64,000 bases of DNA from CAVVJA01 sp963809815 (GTDB lineage Bacteria > Actinomycetota > Actinomycetes > Mycobacteriales > Jatrophihabitantaceae), in contig CAWELM010000001.1 of assembly GCA_963809815.1 (NCBI GenBank), forward strand, positions 1-64,000, in the 5' to 3' direction. Position numbers and translations under genes: made by a program. This document shows, in pieces, positions 42,852-50,196 of the stretch. The notes below the pieces were generated by a model. That model had not been told where the DNA came from and searched no databases. It was given only the letters and a program-made list of their open reading frames with translations. Every line of letters begins with the position of its first letter. The first letter of the stretch is position 1.

Positions 42852-43751
42852 ATGCAGCAGCTGCAAGGCGATGGCCCGCTCGTGCGGATCGGTGAGGTGA
42901 GTCGTCGGCTCGGGGTCAGCGTCCATGTGCTGCGGGCGTGGGAGAGCCGATACGGGCTCCTGCAGCCGACGCGGTCCATCGGCGGCTTCCGGCTCTACTC
43001 CGCGGCGGACGAGGCGCGGATCCGCCGGATGCAGGCCCACCTCGATGAAGGGCTATCCGCCGCGGAGGCGGCGCGCACCGTGTTGCGCGAGAGCGGAAGC
43101 GGGGGCGTGGATCAGGCGCAACCGGCCGCGGCGTCTACCGTCGTCGACCTGGCCACGGCCCTGCGGCAGGCCCTTGACGCGTTCGACGAACCAGCCGCGC
43201 AGGCGGTGTTGGACCGGCTGATGTCCGAACTCTCGCTGGCAACCGTCCTGCGAGACGTACTCATCCCCTATCTAGCGGAGCTAGGTGATCGTTGGCATCG
43301 GGGTACGGCGAGCGTCGCCCAAGAACACTTCGCGAGCAATGTCGTTCGCGGTTGGCTCGGGGGGCTGGCGCGCGGTTGGGGAAGCGGACATGGACCGCGC
43401 GCGGTGCTCGCCTGCCCATCCGGTGAGCTGCACGATCTCGCGTTGATGGTCTTTGGCATCGTGCTGAACCGTAACGGGTGGCGCATCGACTACCTCGGCG
43501 CGAACACACCGATCGAAGAACTGGACAACGCCATCGACTCGACCCATCCGGATCTGGTCGTCCTCGCAGCAACCCGGCCCGAGATCTTCCGGTCGCTGCG
43601 CACCAGACTCCTTGCGATCTCGCGCCGCGTACCGGTCGCCATCGCGGGAGCCGGTGCCACGCCAAGATTCGCGAACTCCGTCCATGCCCGGTTGCTGCCT
43701 CGCGATCCAGTGACCGAGGCCGAGCAAGCGCCCTGGCCGCAGCGGCTGTAG
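42852..43751 (+). CDS. MerR family regulator with B12-binding domain (CarH/LitR-like)
   Basis: A 299-residue regulator. The MerR HTH is RIGEVSRRLGVSVHVLRAWESRYGLLQPTRSIGGFRLYS (about 12-50). The helical B12-cap domain has GDRWHRGTASVAQEHFASNV, which contains the CarH-type W-x9-E-H (Trp about 147). The Rossmann-like B12 domain has CPSGELHDLALMVFGIVLNRNGWRIDYLGANTP; the His of E-x-H (about 193) is the lower axial cobalamin ligand in CarH. The usual glycine after E-x-H-x-x is alanine here. Such proteins repress light-inducible genes in the dark using adenosylcobalamin. It is divergent from the FAD/DUF1365 operon, its probable target. Confidence 0.88.
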   Translation: MQQLQGDGPLVRIGEVSRRLGVSVHVLRAWESRYGLLQPTRSIGGFRLYSAADEARIRRMQAHLDEGLSAAEAARTVLRESGSGGVDQAQPAAASTVVDLATALRQALDAFDEPAAQAVLDRLMSELSLATVLRDVLIPYLAELGDRWHRGTASVAQEHFASNVVRGWLGGLARGWGSGHGPRAVLACPSGELHDLALMVFGIVLNRNGWRIDYLGANTPIEELDNAIDSTHPDLVVLAATRPEIFRSLRTRLLAISRRVPVAIAGAGATPRFANSVHARLLPRDPVTEAEQAPWPQRL

Positions 43752-43763
43752 TGCTGCGGTATC

Positions 43764-43854
43764 GCGTATCCGGTTTCGTCAGATACAAGATCCACACTCG
43801 TGATCTTGAACCCAGGCCTCAGAGCAACGACAAGGCCCAAGATCACCGCGAGTA
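43764..43854. repeat. Composite palindromic repeat
   Basis: GCGTATCCGG and TTTCGTCAGATACAAGATCC (43764-43793) match the second module near 32178-32211 in inverse orientation. It is followed by ACTCGTGATCTTGAACCC (43796-43813) pairing with GGCCCAAGATCACCGCGAGT (43835-43854). It lies after the MerR gene. Translated, the module gives the ILYLT-P or RYRVSGFVRYKI strings seen in false frames at both places. Confidence 0.65.
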
Positions 43855-43887
43855 GGGCGCGAGTGCGAGAGCAGGCGCGCCAACGGT

Positions 43888-43945
43888 CGCGACCTTGGAT
43901 GTATCGCTCGATAGCGCCGATAACTCGAAGATCATCTTGCCTTCG
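43888..43945. repeat. Palindromic repeat family, further copy
   Basis: CGCGACCTTGGA (43888-43899) and GATAACTCGAAGATCATCTTGCC (43919-43941, given here as one arm) align with the reverse complement of the copy at 32120-32176, sharing GATAACTC-AAGATCATCT. It sits between the MerR gene and the hydrolase, 14 nt before the hydrolase ATG. Confidence 0.5.
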
Positions 43946-43958
43946 TCCGGCAGACTCA

Positions 43959-44642
43959 ATGCTTGTGGAGGACTTGCCGAGCAGCGACCGGCCTCAGCGA
44001 GAACGCGACATCACATTGTCGTCCGGACGAGCGCGCCTCGCCGGCACCTTAACCGTGCCCGACAACGCCCATGGACTTGTTGTGTTCACGCATGGCAGCG
44101 GTAGCTCTCGGCACAGCCCTCGCGGTCGATATGTCGCCGCGATACTGAACGCCGACGGTCTGGGCACGCTGCTGTTCGACCTCCTCACTCCCGAGGAGGA
44201 ACGGCAGCGGAGCAACGTGTTCGACATTGGCTTGCTCGCCGGCCGTCTGCTCGACGTCACCGGCGAACTGCGCACGATGTCCGGCATCCCACGCCGTTTG
44301 GGCTACTTCGGCGCCAGCACGGGCGCCGCAGCCGCCCTTTACGCCGCCGCGGATCCAGCAGCGCCCGTCGCGGCCATCGTGTCGCGCGGCGGGCGGCCCG
44401 ACCTTGCCGGCCCCGGGCTTGCGCAGGTCCGAGCCCCTGTCCTGCTCATCGTCGGCGGCCTCGACCACACCGTGATCGAACTCAACCGCGCCGCGCAATC
44501 CGAGCTGCGGTGCGAAAACCAGCTCCGAATCGTGCCCGGCGCCACCCATCTGTTCGAGGAACCCGGAACGCTCGACGCGGTTGCCCACCTCGCGAGCAGC
44601 TGGTTCACCGACCACCTCGGTCCGGCCGGGCCGCCAGCGTGA
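43959..44642 (+). CDS. Alpha/beta hydrolase (dienelactone hydrolase-like)
   Basis: A 227-residue hydrolase. LAGTLTVPDNAHGLVVFTHGSGSSRHSPRGRYVAAILNADGLGTLLFDLL is the strand 3 and oxyanion-hole region. LGYFGASTGAAAALYAA holds the nucleophile elbow G-x-S-x-G (Ser about 117). PVLLIVGGLDHTV gives the Asp and PGATHLFEEPGTL the His. These small serine hydrolases are related to dienelactone hydrolase and acyl esterases; the substrate is unknown. ATG 43959 is the first start beyond the repeat region. Longer frames upstream run through the repeats and are rejected. No strong ribosome site was seen. Confidence 0.84.
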   Translation: MLVEDLPSSDRPQRERDITLSSGRARLAGTLTVPDNAHGLVVFTHGSGSSRHSPRGRYVAAILNADGLGTLLFDLLTPEEERQRSNVFDIGLLAGRLLDVTGELRTMSGIPRRLGYFGASTGAAAALYAAADPAAPVAAIVSRGGRPDLAGPGLAQVRAPVLLIVGGLDHTVIELNRAAQSELRCENQLRIVPGATHLFEEPGTLDAVAHLASSWFTDHLGPAGPPA

Positions 44643-44837
44643 GTCAGCGCGGCATCGTTCAGCGGTAGCCACCCAGCCGTCGAGCGAGCAGATTCGTCAA
44701 ACGGGCGGAAGCGAAGTTCGATCCAGTAGCTGAGGTCCCCTGCCGGGCGTCCTTGCAGCCGAGTCGTGATCCTCGTCGAGGCGAGCACGACCGAGCCGAC
44801 CCGACCGCCGGGATCGACACGAGGCGATCCTGGGGCG

Positions 44838-44857
44838 ACCAGCCAAGGACGGCTGGT
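44838..44857. repeat. Perfect short hairpin in the hydrolase-msrA gap
   Basis: ACCAGCC (44838-44844), loop AAGGAC, GGCTGGT (44851-44857). It lies within the 311-nt gap between convergent hydrolase and msrA genes. No T-run follows, so it may be a bidirectional terminator or a decayed repeat unit. Apart from this hairpin and the repeat at 44901 nothing else was recognised in the gap. Confidence 0.4.
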
Positions 44858-44900
44858 TAAGAGTATCGACGCGCCCAGACTTCGCCGAGGCCCCGGGCCA

Positions 44901-44939
44901 TCTTGAACCTAGCGCTGCCGGGCAGCGCCAAGTCCAAGA
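44901..44939. repeat. Palindromic repeat family, copy with extended stem
   Basis: TCTTGAACCTAGCGCTGCC (44901-44919) pairs with GGCAGCGCCAAGTCCAAGA (44921-44939) with three mismatches and almost no loop. The right arm keeps the family core AAGTCCAAGATCA. It lies 14 nt from the 3' end of msrA, between convergent genes. Confidence 0.65.
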
Positions 44940-44953
44940 TCACTCAGCGACCG

Positions 44954-45490
44954 CTACTGCGTGCCGCCTGCGGTAGCAGAATCCTGCCGGTGCTCGAGGC
45001 GCCACCGCGGGCGGACGTAGTGGCAGGTGTAGCCGTTGGGGTAGTGCTCCAGGTAGTCCTGGTGCTCAGGCTCGGCCTCCCAGAACGGGCCGGCTGCGGT
45101 GACCTCCGTGACGATCTTGCCCGGCCACAGGCCTGATGCGTCAACGTCGGCAATTGTCTCCTCGGCGATCCGCTTCTGCTCGTCGTCGGTGTAGAAGATG
45201 GCCGACCGGTAGCTCGCGCCGATGTCGTTGCCCTGACGGTTTCTTGTCGTCGGGTCGTGGATCTGGAAGAAGAACTCCAGCAGGTCCCGGTAGGAGAGCC
45301 GCGCCGGGTCGAAGATGATCTCGATCGCCTCGGCGTGGTTGCCATGATGGCGATACGTCGCATTGGGCACATCACCGCCGGAATATCCAACGCGGGTCGA
45401 GATCACCCCGGGCACCTTGCGGATCAGGTCTTGCATTCCCCAGAAGCAGCCACCGGCTAGCACTGCGCGAGCGGTTGTTGCTGTCGTCAT
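44954..45490 (-). CDS. msrA: Peptide methionine sulfoxide reductase A
   Basis: A 178-residue enzyme. The active site AVLAGGCFWGMQDLIRKVPGV has the nucleophilic Cys (about 15) in G-C-F-W-G. GYSGGDVPNATYRHHGNHAEAIEI is the next conserved block, followed by FFFQIHDPTTRNRQGNDIGASYRSAIFY. It reduces methionine-S-sulfoxide in proteins, with thioredoxin as donor. The resolving Cys is probably the one in GYTCHYVRP (about 158). ATG 45490 has AAGGAG about 9 nt upstream. An AAGTA-N5-TACCTT imperfect palindrome just upstream may bind a redox regulator. Confidence 0.94.
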   Translation of the reverse strand: MTTATTARAVLAGGCFWGMQDLIRKVPGVISTRVGYSGGDVPNATYRHHGNHAEAIEIIFDPARLSYRDLLEFFFQIHDPTTRNRQGNDIGASYRSAIFYTDDEQKRIAEETIADVDASGLWPGKIVTEVTAAGPFWEAEPEHQDYLEHYPNGYTCHYVRPRWRLEHRQDSATAGGTQ

Positions 45491-45503
45491 CGTGTCACTC
45501 CTT

Positions 45504-45519
45504 AAGTAAGCACTACCTT
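45504..45519 (-). promoter_or_regulatory. Imperfect palindrome upstream of msrA
   Basis: AAGTA (45504-45508), 5 nt, TACCTT (45514-45519) lies 14-29 nt upstream of the msrA ATG. The AAGTA-TACTT pattern resembles sites for HxlR-type redox regulators. No such regulator is encoded in the window, so the assignment is tentative. Confidence 0.35.
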
Positions 45520-45735
45520 AACGTTCCAAGCCGCCGAAGCCTTCCCGCTTGATCCGGGGCTGATTTGGGAACGCCACCTTGGCGGAGTCCACGTCTAACT
45601 GTGGTCGCTAGAAGCGCAACCACGCCAATTCTGTTGATCGTCGATGGTGTGTCGCTGGCGTTGCCTGTTCACCGGGTGCTTGTGACCATGGACGGACAGG
45701 TGATGGGTAGCAGGGAGTTCGACCGAGGCGGCGCT

Positions 45736-48501
45736 ATGGGCGTGACCGGAACACCGGGTGATCGGCGAGGCGAGACGGCCAGGGCCTTCGTAGGTCGGGC
45801 GACCGAGATCCAAGACGTCGTTGCCTCGGCCGACGACGCCGAGCAGGGTCGCCCTCAGCTGGTGGTCATCGTCGGGCCTTCCGGGATCGGGAAGTCGGCC
45901 TTGGTCGCTTCGGCCCTCGACCGCTTGCCACACTTTCGACTGATCATGATTCGGGCCGATGAGAGCGAGTCGCTGCTCGACTACTCCGTTCTCGGTCAAT
46001 TGACCGGCGCTTTGCCACGCCGACAGGTCACAAGCTTGCCTCTCTTGTCGGCGGGGCCGCCTCGTGAAAGCGCTCGGGCGTCGGTCGGCGCGGAGTTGGT
46101 GCGCGTTCTCGGAGATCTGGACCTGGGCGGCCCGTTGGCGCTCGTTGTCGAGGACGCGCATTGGCTCGATGTAGCCAGCTCGCACGCGCTGCAGTTCGCC
46201 GTGCGACGGCTCAGCGTAGAGCGCGCGTTACTCATAGTCACAACACGGGGAGGCAGCCGACCGGTTGACCTCGCCTGGACCAGGCTGGCAGAAGTGCCGA
46301 GCCTGGGACGCACCGTGCAGCTCGGGCCGTTGAGTGTCGCGGAGATCGGCGACTTCGCCCTGGCCGTGCGCGGTCGAGCGCTGCCTCCTGCCGCCGCCCG
46401 CCGCCTGCACGAAGAGACCGCCGGGCATCCCTTGCATACTCGGCTGGTCCTGGAGCACTCAACCTGGCAGCAGCTGGCGTCCACGACCGCACCGCTGGCA
46501 GTACCACGATCACTGGCCGAGACGGTGCTTGCTCGGCTCCGCCCGCTGTCGGCGCAGGCACAAGACGTTGTCGTGGCCATCGCTGCCCTCGACGTACCCA
46601 CGTCCCTGACCACGGCAGCAGCTGTCAGTCGGGTGGCCGATACGCCCGCTGCCGTCGAAGAGGCCGTGGCGGCTGGCTTGTTGGAGGAGCGGACCGGTCC
46701 GGAGGGCCGGCGGCTGGCGTTTCCGCATCCGTTATTGGCAAGCGCCGCGCTCGAGGGTGTAGGTCCGACGCGGCGACAGGCCGTCCACCGGGCCGCGCTG
46801 GCGGTTGTGCAGGGCGACGCCGCACTGCGCCACCGGGTAGCCGCTGCCGCGGGTCCGGACGACGCGTTGGCCGACGATCTGGAACGGTCAGCGGCACGGC
46901 TGGAAGCGGCTGGCAATACCGCTCTGGCGGCCGATCGGCTGCTGGCAGCGGCCGACGCCCAGCCGGGGACCAAGGCCTCCGAACGGCGCTTTCTGACCGG
47001 CGTGGGCTTGCTGCTGACGAGCGGTGACATGGTCCGGGCGGCCGCCTTGACTCCGCGGGTTCAGGCCTGTCATCCGGGACCCCGGCGAAGCACGATCCTG
47101 GCCGGCTTGGCGGCGTTCAGCGGCCAGTTTCAGGAAGCAGTGCAGCTGCTGGCCTCGGCGAGCGACGAAGCTGTCGCGCTGGGCGATGCCCGGCTCCTGG
47201 CCGGTGCCAGTCTGCTTGCCGCTGTGGTCAAGAGCATCGCCGGTACCGGCGGCGTCGAGGAAGCGGACGATGTGCTGGCGAACCCGGCCGCACAGCCGGA
47301 ATGGCGACGCCAGGCCCGGGCGCTGGGTGCGATCTGTCTCGGACTAGTAGGGCGGTCATCGGAGGGGTTGGCCCGGCTCGCCGACCTGCCCACGGCAGTG
47401 ACTCTGCTCGATCCGGACCAGACATTGCTCATCGCCGCCCGCGGAATCCTCCGCCTCTTCTCAGGAGACGAGGCCGAGGCAATGGTCGATCTGCAAGCTG
47501 CTGAAATCGCGATGCGTCGCGGACATTCGCTCACTGGGTTCGCTCCCGTTGCTCTCGCGCTGCTGGCGGAAGCGGAGTTGAGTCACGGCTCCTGGGACGA
47601 CGCTGCCGTCCATGCTGGTCTGGCTGTCACCGTCGCCGAGGCGGAGAACCGTGGCGGGGCCATGTGCGTCACGCACGCGGTCGCAGGTCGAGTTCACGCC
47701 GAACGCGGCAACTGGGCCGAAGCCGACAGCTCGGTCAAGACGGCCCGCCTGTGGTCAGACTTCATTCCATCTCCGGCCAACCGCTTCTACGCTGCCACCG
47801 CGGCAGCCAGCTTGGCTCGTGCCCATGGAGACCCACAAGCCATGATCGACGCGCTGGACCTGATCAGCGACGAGTCCCCGTTCCGCCGGGACGAGTCGCG
47901 AGTGTGGCGCGCCGACGCTCTGCTGAGCATTGGCCGGGCTGAGGAGGCTGACCGGCTCGCCGCAACGCTCGCTGCCGGGCGATCCTCGGTTGCCCTGCAG
48001 GCACAACTGGTCCGCGCGGAAGCTGCACTCGCCCGGTCAGACCTGGTGGCGGCGCGCCGCATCCTCACACCGCTCGCCGACGCGGTGCCGACCACTCAGG
48101 CATTTCTCCACAGCCGGGTCGACCTCGCGCGCGGGACGCTGTTGTCAACCAGCCGCCCTGATGGTGGCGGGCAGGCGGCTCTGCAGCGGGCGTACACCAC
48201 CTTCTCGGCACTCGGCGCCCGGCCGTGGGCAGAGCGCTGCCAACAGATCCTCAAGCAACGTGGCCGGTCAACCGACTGGCGCTATCGGCCCAGTGAGCTG
48301 AGCGAACGAGAACGACAGGTTGCCCATCTGGTCGCGAGCGGTTTGTCGAATGCCGAAACGGCTGCTCGTCTATACGTGAGCCGCAAGGCGGTCGAATTCC
48401 ATCTCACCAATGTCTATCTCAAGCTGGGTATCTCTAACCGCCGCGCGCTGGCATCCGAGCTCGCCGCAACCCGCATGGCTCCCGTCCGGTCCGGCAACTG
48501 A
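45736..48501 (+). CDS. LAL-type LuxR family regulator with AAA/STAND ATPase domain
   Basis: A roughly 921-residue regulator. AFVGRATEIQDVVASADDAEQGRPQLVVIVGPSGIGKSALVASAL has Walker A (about 47-54), and LALVVEDAHWLDVASSHAL the Walker B. The middle 500 residues are TPR-like helical repeats. The C-terminal LuxR HTH is ELSERERQVAHLVASGLSNAETAARLYVSRKAVEFHLTNVYLKLGISNRRALASEL (about 853-910). LAL proteins are large signal-integrating activators, often of secondary-metabolism or stress operons. ATG 45736 is chosen because GAGG is 7 nt upstream; ATG 45688 and 45703 are alternatives. A perfect palindrome lies 30 nt after its stop. Confidence 0.87.
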   Translation: MGVTGTPGDRRGETARAFVGRATEIQDVVASADDAEQGRPQLVVIVGPSGIGKSALVASALDRLPHFRLIMIRADESESLLDYSVLGQLTGALPRRQVTSLPLLSAGPPRESARASVGAELVRVLGDLDLGGPLALVVEDAHWLDVASSHALQFAVRRLSVERALLIVTTRGGSRPVDLAWTRLAEVPSLGRTVQLGPLSVAEIGDFALAVRGRALPPAAARRLHEETAGHPLHTRLVLEHSTWQQLASTTAPLAVPRSLAETVLARLRPLSAQAQDVVVAIAALDVPTSLTTAAAVSRVADTPAAVEEAVAAGLLEERTGPEGRRLAFPHPLLASAALEGVGPTRRQAVHRAALAVVQGDAALRHRVAAAAGPDDALADDLERSAARLEAAGNTALAADRLLAAADAQPGTKASERRFLTGVGLLLTSGDMVRAAALTPRVQACHPGPRRSTILAGLAAFSGQFQEAVQLLASASDEAVALGDARLLAGASLLAAVVKSIAGTGGVEEADDVLANPAAQPEWRRQARALGAICLGLVGRSSEGLARLADLPTAVTLLDPDQTLLIAARGILRLFSGDEAEAMVDLQAAEIAMRRGHSLTGFAPVALALLAEAELSHGSWDDAAVHAGLAVTVAEAENRGGAMCVTHAVAGRVHAERGNWAEADSSVKTARLWSDFIPSPANRFYAATAAASLARAHGDPQAMIDALDLISDESPFRRDESRVWRADALLSIGRAEEADRLAATLAAGRSSVALQAQLVRAEAALARSDLVAARRILTPLADAVPTTQAFLHSRVDLARGTLLSTSRPDGGGQAALQRAYTTFSALGARPWAERCQQILKQRGRSTDWRYRPSELSERERQVAHLVASGLSNAETAARLYVSRKAVEFHLTNVYLKLGISNRRALASELAATRMAPVRSGN

Positions 48502-48530
48502 CTCAAAGCCGGGCCAGGCCACGCCGCACC

Positions 48531-48555
48531 GTCACTAGGGATCGTCCCTAGTGAC
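48531..48555. promoter_or_regulatory. Perfect 11-bp-arm palindrome between LAL regulator and subtilase gene
   Basis: GTCACTAGGGA (48531-48541), 3-nt centre, TCCCTAGTGAC (48545-48555). It lies 30 nt after the LuxR stop and 74 nt before the subtilase start. As an operator its AGGGA-N3-TCCCT core resembles sites for NarL/DosR-class regulators. As a terminator it lacks a T-run and has a tight loop. Both readings are possible. Confidence 0.55.
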
Positions 48556-48628
48556 GTCGGCCAAGATTGCATTCAGACTTTCGAGTTGACCGCCCGCGAG
48601 ACAGCGGGCACGCCCGCGAGGTGTCCCT

Positions 48629-50005
48629 ATGTTCTTGATGATGACTCGAGTGCCACCAGCGCTCGCCGCCGTCACGATTGCGTTGGCGCATCTCGCAGTA
48701 CTGTTTGACATCGCTATTCGGCGCGATTTGCCTTGGTGGCGCCGCGTGGTCACCGCGGTGATCGTGGGCGTGCTGCTGCCGCTCGGCGCGCTCGTCTATC
48801 TCCTGCTGCGGCCCGTCGGGGGCCGCATGGACCAGCGAATCGCGCGTCGGCGTGCGAACCTCGCTGCGAAGGGCCGGCTGACACGATCCGGCTGGCAGCG
48901 CACGCTCGTGCGCGTAGGTAGCGTCGCGGGTGTTGCCGTTGCCCTCGTTGCCAGTGTGGTGGCCAGTGCCGCCGCGCAACCAACGACGCCGTTCGCCGGC
49001 GAGGACTATGGGGTCGCTCTGCTCAACCTGCCGGCGGCCTGGCAGTCCAGCACGGGCCGTGGGGTCACGGTGGCCGTCGTCGACAGCGGCGTCGATCCTT
49101 CGAGCTCTTTCCTCGCTCCAAGGCTTGTCCCCGGCCATGACTTCGCGGACGGGACGGGGTCGACCAAAGATGGCTTAGGACATGGCACCCACGTGGCGGG
49201 CATCGTTGCTCAAGCCGCACCGGATGCTCGGATCATGCCGGTCAAGGTGCTGGACTCGCAGGGAGGCGCCGCTGTCGCCACCATCGCCGACGGGGTTCGG
49301 TGGGCGGCGGACCATGGCGCGGATGTGGTGAATCTATCGATCGACCAAGCCGGCCTCGTGGCGCAGGTTCAAAAGGAGGGTGCCCTCAACGACGCCGCCA
49401 AGTACGCCTACGCGAAAGGTGCCGTCGTGTTGGGTGCCGCCGGCAACGAGCACCAGCAGTTGCAGGTCTATAAGTCCGGAGTGCCGGTCATAACCGTTGC
49501 TGCGGTCGACGAGAATCAGCACCCGGCATCGTTCACCAACTGGGGGGGCCCGGCTGAGGTCGCCGCGCCTGGCGTTGGAATCTGGTCGACGGCTCCCTCG
49601 TATCCGACCACGCTGTTTCCGAACGGAACCGACGGTACCGGCCAACTCGACGGCACCTCCATGGCCACTCCCTTCGTCAGTGGCGTTGCGGCGCTGTTAC
49701 GCGGACATGGAGCGACGGCGGCGGCCACGCAAGCGGCGATACTGCGCACCGCGCAACCGGTGAGCGGGGTCGACGTGCTTGGCCACGGTGTCGTGAATGC
49801 GGCTAACGCGCTGACCTACGCGCAGGCGCATCCACATCCGCTGGTGGGACTGGACTTCGCCCCGCGGTGGTTCCGGTGGGCGCAGCTGGTCCTGCTGGCA
49901 GCTGTCGTCGTGAAGTACTCCTGGGTGCTGATTCGCCGGATGCGTCGCCGTCCTCCGCCACGCCGCCTTTCCTCCGAGATTGCGGCGACGGGCGTGACCA
50001 AATGA
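48629..50005 (+). CDS. Membrane-anchored subtilisin-family serine peptidase (S8)
   Basis: A 458-residue peptidase with an unusual front. Residues 9-61 contain two helices and resemble the PLDc_N-type domain (LAHLAVLFDIAIRRDLPWWRRVVTAVIVGVLLPLGALVYLLLRPVGG). A third helix is at about 95-113. The protease domain follows: VAVVDSGVD (Asp about 151), GHGTHVAGIVAQ (His about 184), VVLGAAGNEHQ (oxyanion Asn) and LDGTSMATPFVSG (Ser about 342). A last helix (WAQLVLLAAVVVKYSWVLI, about 416-434) and a basic tail anchor the C-terminus. Mycosin-like peptidases have only the C-terminal anchor. ATG 48629. No ESX genes are nearby. Substrate unknown. Confidence 0.87.
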   Translation: MFLMMTRVPPALAAVTIALAHLAVLFDIAIRRDLPWWRRVVTAVIVGVLLPLGALVYLLLRPVGGRMDQRIARRRANLAAKGRLTRSGWQRTLVRVGSVAGVAVALVASVVASAAAQPTTPFAGEDYGVALLNLPAAWQSSTGRGVTVAVVDSGVDPSSSFLAPRLVPGHDFADGTGSTKDGLGHGTHVAGIVAQAAPDARIMPVKVLDSQGGAAVATIADGVRWAADHGADVVNLSIDQAGLVAQVQKEGALNDAAKYAYAKGAVVLGAAGNEHQQLQVYKSGVPVITVAAVDENQHPASFTNWGGPAEVAAPGVGIWSTAPSYPTTLFPNGTDGTGQLDGTSMATPFVSGVAALLRGHGATAAATQAAILRTAQPVSGVDVLGHGVVNAANALTYAQAHPHPLVGLDFAPRWFRWAQLVLLAAVVVKYSWVLIRRMRRRPPPRRLSSEIAATGVTK

Positions 50006-50196
50006 CGTCCATCGGGCAAATCACGCGAGCCGGCCGAAGACTAGGGACTGACCCCAGGGATTTTCGGTGCGCCGCAGGTCATCGTCGTTGCGACAATGTC
50101 ATCGATCTAGTCGCTGCGTGTCAGACGGAAATACCCGGAATGGTGACGGTGCGTCGAGTCGATGAACGACGAAGCCGTACCTGACAGGAGTGGATC

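Noticed and set aside
45996..47030. 344-residue minus-strand frame opposite the LAL regulator
   Set aside because: Ser/Arg/Ala-rich shadow with no domain; the plus-strand gene has clear Walker and HTH motifs.
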